A stretch of DNA of 64,000 bases from Rhyzopertha dominica (GCA_025024175.1 QCXZ01000137.1:10974001-11038000), one strand, 5' to 3'; shown: positions 1 through 12,199, counted from the first letter of the stretch. Notes: generated from the letters alone by a model not told the origin. Made by a program: numbers and translations.

Positions 1-380
1 GTTCATGCCGAGTACATTTACACGTCAGTTTCATCCAAGCATCTTGGGTTTGCGGCTCCTGTAAACATAACTAACACAGCCGAGGTTTAGCCCACAACCC
101 ATTTACACGTACTCGCATCAATTTGCATACGCAAGCTGCATTTGTAGGGCGCCATTTATGCTTCTATGGTGTGTTAACGGTCGATTAAAGTCCCGATGTT
201 GTTATTGCGCACATTTAGTTAATCTCTTGTAATTGCAGAAATATCCAATAACATCCGAATAAGACGACTGCTCTTGCCCAAACAGATTTATGCTAAACGA
301 ACCGTCCGCATCGCCATGGGCACTTTGGCGCTTGTTTGCTTAGTTTTAGCAATGTGTAGAGTTGGAGCAACAAACGAACA
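1..380. other. GC-richer island, no gene recognised
   Basis: This stretch is clearly richer in G+C and CpG than the following kilobases. It holds short motifs of the kind bound by homeodomain and POU proteins (TTAATC, ATTTGCATA), but such motifs are common by chance. No open frame or transposon protein is recognisable. A conserved non-coding element or the end of an old insert are both possible. Confidence 0.3.
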
Positions 381-1290
381 CCATGTGCCGTGGTTCACAC
401 GGACACTCTTACAGTTTGTGTTGGTGGTACATGCTTCAGCGAGAGAAGCATGATGCATTTATGTATTTTTGCGAGAGGCGATTGTTTTTTGAACAGGCTC
501 GCTTTTAAACTACATAAAAGACGAACACTGGTTAGTATTAGTCAACTGAAAACCGTACATACATATACTTTTGTTATTGAACCCAAATTTTTCATAAAAA
601 GTTCAGTCGATTTTTATTTTATGGGACACATAAAACACTTAAAATACGAAAGCACGTAAAAAGGCACATGGGCTGAAAAGTCATTAAATTTTCCTTGCAT
701 CGGTGGTTTTATTTTTTAATTTAATAATTTGACAACGATGAAATATTTATGAACAAACTTTCTACTGAAGTTTGCTATCTAGCATTTACTATGGTTGAGC
801 ATAAAAGGAAACGGCAGCAACAACATTCGAGAGATAAGCAACACCATTACAGTTTCTAACTTGTAAAAGTGTGAACGTAGAACTAAGATAGTAAAAAATA
901 TCATGGCAATTATATAACGTAAACTGAAAAGAGCAAAGGTCCTAATTTAGAGCTGTGATGATAACTTTCAGGTCTTTGTAAAAGAATGTTAATGTGAACT
1001 GAGAAAAATGACTCGTTCTTTGGAAGTTTTTTGTATTGTTTAGCTTATTTTCGTTAGAATAGTTGTCTAGTACCGGTTAGATAGCGCTGACGGCATCCAG
1101 CTTTCTTCCAAAATGCATTAGTTTTTTTAGTTTTTATTGTATATCTGAAAAATAATGTTACATGTAACCAATCATGGTTTATTTGCCAAATGCCTTTCAT
1201 GACAAATAATTACTTTTTACTTCTGGTAAGGCGAATGGAGCTAATAATTTTCTTTTTAATAATTGACATGTTAAATTTAAAAAAAATATA
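381..1290. other. AT-rich stretch, nothing recognised
   Basis: A short open frame of 89 codons at 390-659 on the plus strand resembles no family I know, and its codon use is that of AT-rich non-coding DNA. I see no repeat, RNA gene or splice-flanked exon here. Confidence 0.4.
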
Positions 1291-1292
1291 AT

Positions 1293-1990
1293 AAGGGCTT
1301 CTCTACAGCTACAGCTTTAACTTGTGTTGTTGATGACATTATTAGAGCAACTGATGAGGGTCTAGCGTCGATTTTGCTATTGTTGGATTATTCAAAGGCT
1401 TTCGACCCTATTAATCACAGATTGATGTATGCTAAGTTAAGATACTGTGGAATTTCTTCATCGTTAGTTTCTTTGGTGTCATCTTATCTGAGCAATAGGT
1501 GTCAAAAAATATTTTCCAGTAACCGTTATTCCAATACTTCAAAAAATATTAATTGGAGTTCCTCAGGGGTCTATCCTAGGCCCATTATTATTTATGATAT
1601 TTACTGCTGATATATCTAAATCTGTGCGTAGGTGTAAGGTTCAAGCATATGCTGATGACACCTAGATTTATCATCATTTCAGACTTGAGGACTGCTTAGC
1701 TTCATCTATACTTATTAATGAGGAACTAGATAGAATCAGAACTTTGTCTTAGAAACCCTTATAAATCACTGGTTATGTGTTTTGGCAATAAAAATGTCAG
1801 AAAATATGTATGCGATTCTATGTCGGTAACTCTAGCAGGTGTTAATGTTCTGTTTTTTGATTACACTCGAAATTTGGGTGTCATTATAGATAGTGCACTT
1901 CGGTTTAGGGAACAAAAGATCTATTTTTGGAATGTTCTCATAAGCTGCGTTGCTAGCGTCTAGCATGTTTAGTATAGCTTTGGTAACCTT
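1293..1990 (+). pseudogene. Non-LTR retrotransposon reverse transcriptase relic
   Basis: This is a 5'- and 3'-truncated reverse transcriptase of a jockey/CR1-type LINE, the enzyme that copies the element RNA into a nicked target. Reading starts at KGFSTATAL (finger/palm region), runs through LDYSKAFD, the motif with the first catalytic Asp (about 1378-1400), then NHRLMYAKLRYCGI and SSYLSNR. A degraded PRPIIIYDI region follows. The catalytic box reads AYADDT at about 1648-1665 in another frame and is followed at once by a stop. Post-RT residues NLGVIIDSALRF lie near 1870-1905. At least two frameshifts and several stops make it inactive. Endonuclease, ORF1 and the 3' tail are missing. Clade assignment is only approximate. 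Confidence 0.85.
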
Positions 1991-2539
1991 TCAGAGTATC
2001 TTATACACCTGATGATATCACTGAAGTAAAAAAAATTGTTGATGACGTTTTATTATTTGTGAAATTATGTAGCCAATTTATAAAGAAATCTACATCATAT
2101 CATTTATAAGAGTTCGACGAAGAAGTTTCAAAAAATTAATAAAACTAAATTAAAGCACCGTAGTGTGATAAAATTTTTAATAAAAGAAGGCAATGGTCCT
2201 AAAGTTTTTTGTTGACGGAACGACACAGTTGTAGAAACGTTGGGAAAAATGAATTAGTATAGAACAAAGTTACGTTAAAAAAATACAGTACTGTTCAAAT
2301 CCAATGAGTCTTTTTTCATAGCTAGGTACATTTTCTATTAAATTGCCGCAATACTTGCGAATTAACTTCTTCAGCACAATATGCCATGTCAATCTCAATT
2401 GTGATTTGAATTCAAGAATGTTCAATTAGAACGAGACTGTAGGTGTAAGCAAACTTCAACAAGACGCCTTCATGCATGCTTCCAGTCCTGAATGCTTCAG
2501 TTAGGACTTTAGAATGATGTAATTTTGAGCTGCTTGAAC
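1991..2539. other. AT-rich stretch, nothing recognised
   Basis: This is simple AT-rich sequence after the LINE relic. It may include more decayed element sequence, but no motif survives. Confidence 0.35.
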
Positions 2540-2720
2540 ACGCTACTCTTGGTCAGTCTAAAGGGGCAGCAACCGGTCTTTGAAACTGACCGAGCTTAGT
2601 TCAGGAGTTCCCGAGCACTTGGGGTTTGAAACAACACACTTGTCGGGAAACTTGTAACCCCAGCGGGACTTCGTTTCAGTACCGGATTGAGTGACGAAAG
2701 CGCGTGCAAAATGAGGTAGT
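2540..2720. other. Short GC-richer island
   Basis: About 180 bp rich in CpG (GCAACCGG, CCCGAGCAC, CGGGAAAC) lies between AT-rich flanks. A 61-codon frame on the minus strand overlaps it but matches nothing known to me. It resembles the other isolated islands in the window. Confidence 0.25.
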
Positions 2721-4560
2721 ATAACGGAACTTCGTCTTATCATATAAAGTACCGTCAGTGCAGTTAGTTATTACTTATTAGTAATACTACAGCAGGTATT
2801 ATGTTAAATAAATATTAACATGCAGTGCAGTGATTTTAGATGCAACATTTAATTCTGTATAAACTGGTTGACTAATATTTGAAAAATGCATATAATTTAG
2901 TAAAACACCGATTGCTTTAGGTATAATTACGTATAGTGTTTACGCAGAGATTAAGACCACAAATACCTTGTATAAACAAAAACGTTCGAATTCAATGGGA
3001 AAAAGAGCTAATACCGAATGCATTGTTTTTGTTTTCTACTTACATTGACATTAAAAATTGAGAGAACAATGACTTCAGCAATAAGTTTGCAACTACTTGG
3101 CTTAGAAATATACACTGAAGATATTTTGTGTTATGGAAATTCTTTAAATATGCGTTAATAGAAAATAGATATATGTCATTTTAACAAATTGCATTTAAAT
3201 GTAATAAGAATTTATACATGCTAGCAAAAACACACATATTTAACTTGATTATTTATTACCCCTGTTACAATGTGTATTTGGTTTGTAGATCAAAAAATAT
3301 GAAATAAATGTTTATTTTTATAATGATGCTATCAAAAACTGCAAATTTTGTAAATTTTATTATAATCGAATAAGGAATTTAGCCGGAAATCAGTTCTACA
3401 CTGTTTAATGGTATTTCTCTAGCTCAACAGGTTAAACAACAGAATCAAATGAAAACCTAAGAGGACCCTAAGATGCGTGAAATAGAACCTTGCTTTAAAA
3501 GTTAGTAGAAATTATATTGTTGAGATCTAGAAGGTTCTGTTAATGGCATATCGTAGAAAAAATTTAATTTGTCGTTATAATGACACTTTAAGAATGGCAA
3601 TTGCACTGGGCTAAGGAGGATAAGCGTTCTGCTATTCCATTAATATTCATCGTAGAATGAAGTTATATTATGAAAACGCATAACAAATTTTAAACTCACT
3701 GCTTAAGTAGCCTAGCTGAAGTTATATAAATTATCTGTGGTTTTCTGTAAATACATGAAAACTGCACGCAAAGGCAGTAAGCGCAAGAGAACTAATTGCT
3801 GACATTATAACTCCGCTGCGTATAATTTCGGCTGCAAATATTTATGAAAGCTGTTTCCAAAAGAAAAACCTTTAAAAGAGATATAGTTAAACGAATTTAT
3901 TGAGATCGAAGATGTGCTAGAGAAATCCCCCAGGAAGCGAGAAGTATTTTAGATTACAATAACAAAAAATTTGCACCCGATACAATTAATGTTGCTAGTT
4001 TGAAAAAAACAGTCACTTTTAACAATGGTGTTGACGAAATTGTTTTTTAGACACCTGTATATGTTTCTGCTGAATCTAGTATCCACAATTAATATTTTCA
4101 GACCGCCTGTTTTAACGGAATACCTAGCGCTTCTAAACTCCTTATATTGTACTCCCGTTTTCGCTCTGAAATATTCTGTTAAATGCGATCTTAACATCTG
4201 GCGTATTCATAATAGTGTTGGTTTCTGAATCTACTAATAGAGGGTAGGCGTTTATTAATATATACTATATTCTTTTTGTACTACACGATAGTAGCAAAGC
4301 TTAGCTTGTTTATTCTCTTCCTGCATTATAAAGTGTTATCGAAGTTTAGTTCTATTTAATACATCTTTAGTTGAAGAGTGATCCTTTTTTCTTTACTGTT
4401 TTGTTGTTAGGTATATTTTTTGTTTTCTTACAAAAATACAATTATCAAAATTTTATCATGTCCTATTATTGAATAAAATATCCATCTGGCAGCGCTATCT
4501 GAGATCGTTTAAATTGGAAGATTAACAACCACAACTAAATTTATGTTCTAGAATTAAACT
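2721..4560. other. AT-rich stretch, nothing recognised
   Basis: I see long AT-rich sequence with only short open frames; those at 3949-4228 overlap on both strands and look like chance. No repeat pair, tRNA or transposon motif was found. Confidence 0.4.
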
Positions 4561-4568
4561 TTTTAGTT

Positions 4569-4606
4569 GTGCTGAGGAGGCTTTATAAGCCGAAATAGCT
4601 GTCCAC
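4569..4606 (+). ncRNA. Hammerhead-ribozyme-like motif, copy 1 of tandem pair
   Basis: The sequence fits a minimal type I hammerhead. Stem I is GTG (4569-4571) pairing with CAC (4604-4606). The core CTGAGGA (4572-4578) matches CUGANGA exactly. Stem II is GGCTT/AAGCC (4579-4583 and 4587-4591) with loop TAT. GAAA (4592-4595) completes the core. A very short stem III (TAGCTG) precedes the cleavage triplet GTC (4601-4603). Known hammerheads in Penelope-like elements and retrozymes also have such short stem III helices and act best as dimers. All core residues are intact, so activity is possible, but stem I is short. Confidence 0.6.
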
Positions 4607-4966
4607 GGGGTATTCTGATGTAGGTGACTTGGCACAGACGTAATGAGAACTCTACTCTTTACAGACACCGTAATTGGGATCTCTGTTGCTCTTTTACCGC
4701 CCACAGCATTGTGGACTACCGTTCAGATTACGGGTTCCTCACCGAGATGGGTGGATAATGCCGTTAATTGCCACTATGTGGCCTAGTGTTATCCAAATTA
4801 TAATGATCGAGTATACATCGACTATCTTAGCATACATAAGGAAAGCCAGATATATGCTGTGTTGTCTGCTTTGGAACTATAGCTGTGCTGAGGAGGCTTT
4901 AGAAGTCGAAACAGCTGTCGACACCTTGTTCTGATATAAGCGACATGGCATAGACATAACTGTGGT
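4571..4966 (+). repeat. Tandem retrozyme-like repeat, unit about 316 bp
   Basis: Two direct copies of an approximately 80-bp segment start at 4571 and 4887. Each begins GCTGAGGAGGCTTTA and contains a hammerhead-like fold, then diverged matching sequence (TTCTGAT, GACNTGGCA, AGACNTAA). The unit is therefore about 316 bp, with one full unit and the start of a second. Hammerhead motifs repeated at 150-400 bp are the hallmark of animal retrozymes, non-coding retroelements whose RNA is cut into circles, and of Penelope pseudo-LTRs. No protein is encoded inside. Divergence between copies shows the array is old. Confidence 0.5.
4885..4924 (+). ncRNA. Hammerhead-ribozyme-like motif, copy 2 of tandem pair
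   Basis: The core CTGAGGA (4888-4894) and GAAA (4908-4911) are intact. Stem II GGCTT/AAGTC (4895-4899 and 4903-4907) carries one G-U pair. Stem III is the self-complementary CAGCTG (4912-4917), followed by TC (4918-4919), which makes a GTC cleavage site. Stem I is weaker than in copy 1, with a mismatch at its first position and then three pairs. The palindromic stem III suggests it would fold as a dimer. Confidence 0.55.
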
Positions 4967-5029
4967 ATTATATAGTTACTGTAGTACTTTTTTATAAAAA
5001 GGATTCATATGTTAAAAACATATTCAAAC

Positions 5030-5540
5030 TAATGCACATTGTGGAAGACGGTCCTGCCAGGAACAAGGAAGTATCGCGTGGTCCGCGCAGCCTAGTTCGA
5101 AATTTACATTGTGTTTACAAAATACTTTCGGGTTAATTAAAGCTGCCGGGTTCGGCCGCGAGCGTCTGTTAATCAACGAACAAAAAACGAACACCTAACC
5201 TGCTACGTAATTCAGCTGAAAACCCTTAAATGTCTTTCAAATTAATTTCCCAACAAGCGTTTTAGGCATATTAGCCAATGTTTTATTTAAACCAGCGGAT
5301 AGGTGTGCTCTGGTATTTATGAACGCTGGACGCAAAAGCGGTGCAGAGTTGACATTTTAAAAGTCTGCCCTATGGAACCTGAAAACAAAAGCGTAATAGG
5401 TGTGTCGCTTTTGGGATACTTTCACGATTTGATTAACGGCACGGCGGTGCAGTAAAAGAAGTCCTACCCAAAGCACTAAAAATCTCTGAAAGTGCTCACG
5501 CAACATGTCCCACCTAGCTAATTAAATCTTTTGACTGGGT
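5030..5540. other. GC-richer, CpG-rich island
   Basis: This is one of the longer islands, with GGTCCGCGCAGCC, GCCGGGTTCGGCCGCGAG and ACGGCACGGCGG segments between AT-rich flanks. No open frame spans it and no transposon protein is visible. I cannot tell a conserved regulatory element from an old GC-richer insert. Confidence 0.3.
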
Positions 5541-7470
5541 GAAGTATTTTCTTTAGGTGTATATATACACAATACTTTATGTAACGAGTAGCGATGTGCA
5601 AAAGGGAAACTGAAGAGGGCTAGTAAAATAAAAATATTCCATAAGTCTTACCAGTATTCCATTGAAAGTCTTATCATCATAGTTACCTTGGAGTTGGCGT
5701 TAAACTGGTATTAGGAGTAATCTTCACTTCACTATATGTTTTTCGAATCGGTAACGACTATAATACCGGGTGTTAGACGTTTTCACTCGTTATATAAAAA
5801 AGCACTCAAACAGGTCAGGCATTGTTGCAACCTTTTTCCTACTTTGCAATCTTATGAAAAAGAAATGTTACAAAATTATGTTGGCACAATATTGACTGAA
5901 ATTATAGAATATGGAGACGACTACATTATGAATGCATTGTCCGTTACCCATGAGACAGATTTTAAATTAAAGGTTCCTGGATCGATGAATTAAAAAAAAA
6001 GATGTCCCCGGACTTCACTCTATTGAACACAATTTTTTACAAGATCTAAGGTAACGTATGTACTTATAACCATTTTGAGCATTTAATTAAGTTTTTAGAT
6101 TAAATGTATTGCACAAAAGTAACAAAAAATGATACTCAAAATACACATGAAAGTGCCCTACTTGAATATAAAATTGACCTGTTGGAACGTATATAGTATT
6201 AGTTGATTATGAGAATATATTTTGTTTTATAGTGCTCTAAAATGCCTGACGGAATTAACAATCCAAAACTGGTATGTATTAGTTTCGCAGTTTTATAATT
6301 CTTAGGTTATTGCAGAGACAAAATATAAGTGCTGCTTTTGATGAAAAAATGCATTTATTAATAGGGACTATCCGTATCCATATGTTATAAGTCAACGGGA
6401 TAGCTTGTTTACGCCATTTTATTATGAAATTGTATCTGTCGTAAAAAGTGGTCCCCATGTTAAAGAAGCGACAATTGGTAGAAGTTTCATGTCTTTACTC
6501 GCCAACTTTTCTGCCTTACAACTAAACAAACTTACATGCTTCGCATCAGTCTGGGCACAATAGTTACCAGCACTACATAGCAGTTGCTCCAGGATTTAGA
6601 AATTCCTGTGAACTTCGCCATGCTGTCACCATCTTCGTGATATCTTGAATTTAGATCATCTTTCGCCAACATTGTACTGATCATATAAAATATTGAAAGA
6701 AATCGTTGTTTCGTCGCAAGTAACAACCTTATGCGGAAACGTGTGGTTATTGTTATTATTGAGATATGGCGTTGAACAAATGACTAACTTCATGTTCCAG
6801 AATCATGCACGATCAGTTGCTGTCTACGATTCCAACAATTAGCTTTTGTCGACGGCTTTAGTGTGAGGTTACGCTTTTAGTCGTTTCGGTAAGCACATAG
6901 CGTGACATCTTGACAAGAGAAAAGAATTATAACAGCTTAAGTCAAGAATTAAACGGGGCGATGTATAAAAAGTTCGCCAGTCTTAGCTGTCTTAGTAGAG
7001 ACAGGCTGAATTCAGAAAAACAAGGAAAATTAAATCAAAAACATTAAAATTGAAAAATGATGTGCCCAGAAATCGTTTTCCAGAATTCAATTCCTCTGTT
7101 GTTGCAGAATCTGTAACAATTGTTTGAGAATTCAATTGCCCATATTAGTGGAAAAATTTGAAAATGTTCAGCTTCAAAGTAAAGATACTTAAGAATTTCT
7201 CATTCGTCGACAAAAACAATAAAGTGGAAGAAGTACATAACGGTGACAATAAATTTAAGCATAAGAGAGTAGGGTTCTAATATCTTCAAACTTACTTATT
7301 TGAAAACTACAACTGCAGAGAGTATCACTTTTTATTCGCTACTTATGCGAATAAGGCAGTAAAACACGACATACATAGCTGCAAAAGAAAAATTAATTAA
7401 TTAGGCAAGCGGATGACTGAACGTTTTTAGCATAGCACAAAAGCTCCATAAAGAGATTAGTGAGATCGTG
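5541..7470. other. AT-rich stretch with unrecognised short frames
   Basis: An 85-codon frame at 5736-5993 (plus) and a 64-codon frame at 6532-6726 (minus) resemble no family I know. The latter sits in a block at 6360-6900 that has a coding-like texture and could be a decayed transposon, but I could not confirm any motif. A small hairpin around AGACAG lies near 6985-7010. Confidence 0.3.
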
Positions 7471-7479
7471 CAGGCGTAT

Positions 7480-7740
7480 TGAATTAGCCCGGAGAACATT
7501 TCCGGAATTAAATTCCGTCAAATTAGACAATTGCGTTTAAATTTGCTTACACAAGGTCCTTCGCATCCCTTCTAGCCCAGAGGGTTGTTTTCGTTGGCGA
7601 ACGGCAGGGGACAGAAAAGCGGTCGTTAAAAAATACGCAAAAGTTAATCCCTGAAGCCAAAACTCGTTGTCGACCTTGGCTATCACTCTGCTGTGAAGTT
7701 CGCGTGTCAGTATTATATCTGCTTTTAGTTTCTCACATGT
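7480..7740. other. GC-richer island
   Basis: This stretch contains AGCCCGGAGAAC, TCGTTGGCGAACGGC and TTGTCGACCTTGGC segments, contrasting with AT-rich flanks. No gene or repeat is recognised. Confidence 0.25.
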
Positions 7741-7932
7741 TTAGTTCGCTATAGGCTTTTGAAATATTCATATTATTTTTAATATCGGCGTTGGTTCCGA
7801 AGAATATGGATATAATTAACGATTTTCACAAAATGCACAGAACATAACAAACAAAACAGTATAGTTTAGGTCTAATGCAGACAGCATGGCATAGAACTGG
7901 TTTTGCCTATATACCAAAGCATTGTTATGATG

Positions 7933-8158
7933 TTAGTAGAAAAAGAGACGGAAATGTCATCTGTCAGCAATGAACTGACACAATGGCAAAGCCTTAATGG
8001 GTACTACTTTCCACAGGAAGTGACCTGTAATTTAACAAGTTGGCGTGCACCTAGATACATCAATTTTACGAATTAGTACCCATTAAGACAGTTAGATGAC
8101 TTAGTCATTATGTCAGTTCATTCCTAACAAATGGCATTGCCGTCCATTTGTCTGCTAA
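7933..8158. mobile_element. Fold-back MITE with inverted repeats of more than 50 bp
   Basis: The two ends are imperfect inverted repeats. The left arm (7933-7985) and the reverse complement of the right arm (8106-8158) share TTAG-AGA, GACGG-AATG-CAT-TGT and then an exact AATGAACTGACA. Homology resumes inward as TTAATGGGTACTA (7993-8006 against 8074-8087). The non-palindromic centre is only about 65 bp. The element has no coding capacity. The ends (TTAGYAGA) do not let me assign a superfamily, and no clear target duplication is visible. Confidence 0.7.
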
Positions 8159-8327
8159 AAAAATTGTATTATTCTTATAGATAACGCTTTAACAATAACA
8201 ATACTAAGCCGTAAATGATAAACTAGTAATTCGAGTATGTAAATAAGTTTATAAAAAATAAGATAATAAATAATAGTTAATTAAATATATTGGGTTTCGG
8301 TCTTCTAAATAAAACTCCTTTTATCTA

Positions 8328-8368
8328 TGCCAAGCTTTCGGAGATCATTTGTCTCCTTCTTCTGGGCA
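8328..8368 (-). ncRNA. Hammerhead-like motif, core mutated
   Basis: Read on the minus strand, stem I TGCC pairs with GGCA, the core is CAGAAGA (U4 changed to A), stem II is GGAGA/TCTCC with a 7-nt loop, then GAAA and GCTT before GGCA. Stem III appears to have lost two bases compared with the motif at 17.4 kb, which shares the GGCA-type stem I. The surrounding layout is typical of Penelope-type hammerheads. The U4 change and the shortened stem III make self-cleavage unlikely. Confidence 0.5.
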
Positions 8369-8695
8369 ACAGAAACGGAATTAGTCTAAGTTGAACAGCA
8401 TTCTTAACCTCATATAAATAACTCTAAACTTATAGGTAATTTTAAATTTTGCTAACTATTAATAATCCCAAACAATATTGACAAATATTAATATATCTTT
8501 CAAAATTGGTTGTCAATAACGGTACAATTCTTAATAAATAATAGTGCCCAAACGTGGTGAATGTTAATAGTGCCAAAAGTCAAAAAACACCAATTTTTTG
8601 CCTAAGGTAGGTAGTCAAGTTAAAGCCTCTTAACCTCAGAAGACGTGTACAACTACAATAGTTTTTATTCAATACTTATAGTTTTCGCGAAATAA

Positions 8696-8728
8696 GTATC
8701 CTCACAAAATAAAATTCTGTGAGAATAC
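8696..8728. repeat. Short hairpin (11-bp arms, one mismatch)
   Basis: GTATCCTCACA (8696-8706) is complementary to TGTGAGAATAC (8718-8728) apart from one position, with an AT-rich loop of 11 nt. It may be a MITE remnant or chance. Confidence 0.35.
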
Positions 8729-10470
8729 ATTTTCTTCTTTTTTGTAGCAGCCACGAAAATGTGTTAACTTATGTTTGTGTAGCACTGACCCGTATGTCAT
8801 TATAGAATTTGCTCAGCATTCTTCAGAAATTGTAGAGTAAAAATACATCATCATAAACTCGTGTCTGTCAAAAACTGAAAAGGAGATAAAGTTTGTAATA
8901 ATTTATGATGGCAGCATTGAGTATGTGACGAGTTCAAGAAGTGTCTTTCTCTAAGACCCGATGTTGTAACTACAGAGTGTTCCTCCAATGTAAGAAAGGA
9001 AGGTGTATTAGACGAGCTGTTACACATTGCTTTCATTGTAGCGTAGTTGATATCACCATATGCAGATAAATATACTAGAGTCACATTTAGACACTATCTA
9101 AAGGAAGACTAATTGAAAAGTGTCTGGCTAGACATCATCCACCGCAACTACTGGATATATTGCAGACCAAATGGGTGGTTCCTCCGCTTATAGCTAAAGT
9201 CACCAATTAGACAGACCCCTCTGAACAAGATAATGAACCAAAAGTAGTTATCATCAACATCAATGAATTTCACTGATAACAGGTTACCGGAAATGTACCT
9301 CTAAGCACTGATGGTGGTAGTCGAATATCAAATAATAAAAACTGTACATTGAATATTTATTTGAAATAATTAGCTTGCTAGCTAGTGCCTTAGGTCTGCA
9401 GCTGGGTTGGATATCTGGCGTATTTTGATGTTATGAATACTTCTCCGCTAAACCATGATGGTCATTCTTTAGTAATCTTTAAAATATATGTGCTATAAAA
9501 GACCTTGTTACATGGTTATGAAATTGAGTAGCTGGTAGAGAACAAAGAGTTATATAAATAAGAATCCCTTCAAGGTACCTATCTATTTATGCGCGGAAAA
9601 AACATCATGAGACGGACAAGCCTGCGATATCCAAACATGCTCTTTTATGAATATTACTTATTACAAGGGACTAATATAAAAATTTAATAATATATTAATA
9701 ATAATATAAATATAATCTAAGGCGACGTTGAGACAACGGAAATTATAATATTAGTGAAATTTGGAAAACAGCTTTGTAGTTCCTTATTTAACAGGCATTT
9801 TTAGCTAGGTAATTTATAACAGTGGTGTAAAACTTTTATCACGCAGGTAACGATTCCTTCCTTGTTGATTAATTTTTTAGAAATTCGCTTAGCTAGCTCG
9901 CAAGCTTAAGGTAGTCGTAAAAACTTGTTGAACAGTTTATCTGAAAAAGTGCACTTTAAATATGAAAGCTGAAAACCTGAAAACACCCATTTATAAAAAT
10001 GGTTCAGGTGGTGTAGTGATAATTCCAAAACCATTACCTTTGTCCACACAGAAAATTCATCAAGAGGAGTAAGTTTCTAGTAAAGAGACATCATGCAGAA
10101 TAGTTAGCTATTGTTACCTATTGGATAAACAAATACCCACCGACGCAGAAATGATAAGTTCGCATCTGCAGTATTTTGAGCGTAATATAGTACTTTCTAA
10201 ATATAAGTCGCTCATATTCATAATCCCTTTGAAGTTTTCTTTCACGGGTAAAGAAGTTTAATACTGAAAATACAGGATTCATTTGCATCTTATATATAGT
10301 AGCCCATGGTGATAAAATATTATGTACTCATAATACAATTTAGATGTCAAAAGCGAAATGCCTGCTTTGTAACGCAAGAACCTTATAAGATACCGGACAT
10401 AATTTCAAGCCCAATAAGCGAACGAAAATAGAAAGGCACGTACTCCAAAACAGAGTATCTCCTATAACCG
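8729..10470. other. AT-rich stretch, one unrecognised frame
   Basis: A 77-codon minus-strand frame at 8851-9084 contains His/Cys-rich residues (HTQCCHHK) but I do not recognise it. A low-complexity AATA/TAAT tract lies at 9660-9718. Nothing else is supported. Confidence 0.3.
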
Positions 10471-10479
10471 TATATCCCT

Positions 10480-10920
10480 TATTTCATCCTTGTCTCGAAA
10501 GTGTACACCAAGATATTAATTGGTAACTAAATTGATGTAATAATATGCGGGGGGCGTCCAAAAACACCGCATGAAAAACACGACGCCTTCGGCTATTTGT
10601 CATACACGACAAATTGCCCCAGCGTCCATTTGTATCCTCTCTGCAATAAATTTGTTTAAAGAAAAAATCCCCATTCAGCTGGCGCAAGACCGGGAGCCGG
10701 CAAGAGACGAATATAACTTGTTTTGATCTCCATGATTCTCATGCACACTCATCCCGTTTAGTCCCATGATCGAGTGCGTGACTAATTGAAACATCTTGCG
10801 CTGGCAAAACGATACAGGAGTGCGCTAGAATATCAAAGGACTTCACGGGATATGGCTGTCATTTGTCGCCGCGCCTCGTAAAATTTCATTTGATTGACGG
10901 CGCGGATGGGAGCNGGCAGC
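10480..10920. other. GC-richer island with small inverted repeat
   Basis: This CpG-containing island includes GCGGGGGGCGTCC. It also carries a 7-bp perfect inverted repeat, CCGCGCC (10869-10875) and GGCGCGG (10899-10905). No coding frame is convincing. Confidence 0.3.
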
Positions 10921-12190
10921 TTAGATGTTGGAATCAAACGATGTTGCCAGCACACTCTTTGAAATATTTTTTTCGTGTGTTTCTTTACATCGAAATAACT
11001 TTTGGATGATAAAAACTCAGGTCTAAGTCGTCAGACCAGGTAATCCCATTTTCTTAAATTTTCTGGATTTACCAAATCAGAAGCTGCAACGCGCCTAAAA
11101 GTAGTCCATGCTTTGGTGGAAATAGAATGTAGTGGCCTAATCGAACCTATCTTTCTACCAAGTTGTTGAGAAGTGTAATAGGCATTCAAGGCAATGGTTG
11201 TGTCACTGCATTACACATTCACCCACAAAGCCATAATTCGGCATGATTTTAGAACCAGAACACATACTTCCATACCCTCTTCTAAAACATGATTGCAGAT
11301 GTTGAATATGGAATAAGAATTAGAAAAGTAAACGTTTCTATCAACTCAATGGGAGTGTCAGGTTACAATCTAACCTAATCCAAATTTTCAGATTGCCATC
11401 ATTCTGTTGTTCATAGGGCGTGATGTAATTCCTTCAATATTTCAGTTATTTCTGACAAATACCCAAATAGCTTTTTTAGCAACCAGTATGAAGTTAGAAA
11501 AGACAATAAATGAATATTTGACGTAGATTAAAAGTGGAGCTCTGCGAAAAAAAGGTTTTTAAAAATACAAACAAACGTGCCCTTTATGTAACCTCTGCAA
11601 TATATGCTTTAATTTGCTGATTTTTTCATCATCAAAGTTTAAAGTTAAAAAATATACACTACCACCAAAATGGACACTCACTAAAAAGTTTTAAATGTTT
11701 TTGTACCTACTATTCAAAAGCCAACCATAAAAGTAAAAATCTTCTTAAGGTATAATTTTAGAACAAAATATTAGAAAGAATAGGTAAAAATGTTCTGTGA
11801 ATACACAGATAATTAATTATAAAACTATAATAATGAATGACCTCAAAAAGTTGATACTACATTTGAAAAGAAATTAATTTCGTTCCAATATAGAAGTACG
11901 TTACTGTATTTTAAAAGACTGAATATTGGAAGACTCTCGTTACCAGTAGAAAAAAATCCTTGTGATCATATTACTCATAATTGACTATTTGACAATTCGA
12001 ATACACGATAAGGAAGAATACCGCGGAAGAACAGAGTTATGTAAAATGTACGTTGACGATCAAGAACATAATTTTTGTAGTTGACAATTGCTTTTAATTT
12101 CTGTGAAGATGAAGGAAATGTATTAGTTTGAGGACAAGTGTTGATTAAAAAAAAATCCGATATCAACCATGAGAAGAGATCAATACTTAC
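10921..12190. other. AT-rich stretch, nothing recognised
   Basis: Only chance-length frames occur here, such as 73 codons on the minus strand at 11975-12196. No repeat or motif was found. Confidence 0.35.
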
Positions 12191-12199
12191 ATACAAAAA

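Noticed and set aside
6532..6726. Minus-strand frame near 6.6 kb as mariner transposase (VTCDET-like string)
   Set aside because: Only the first few residues resemble the mariner VTGDE motif; the following residues do not continue it.
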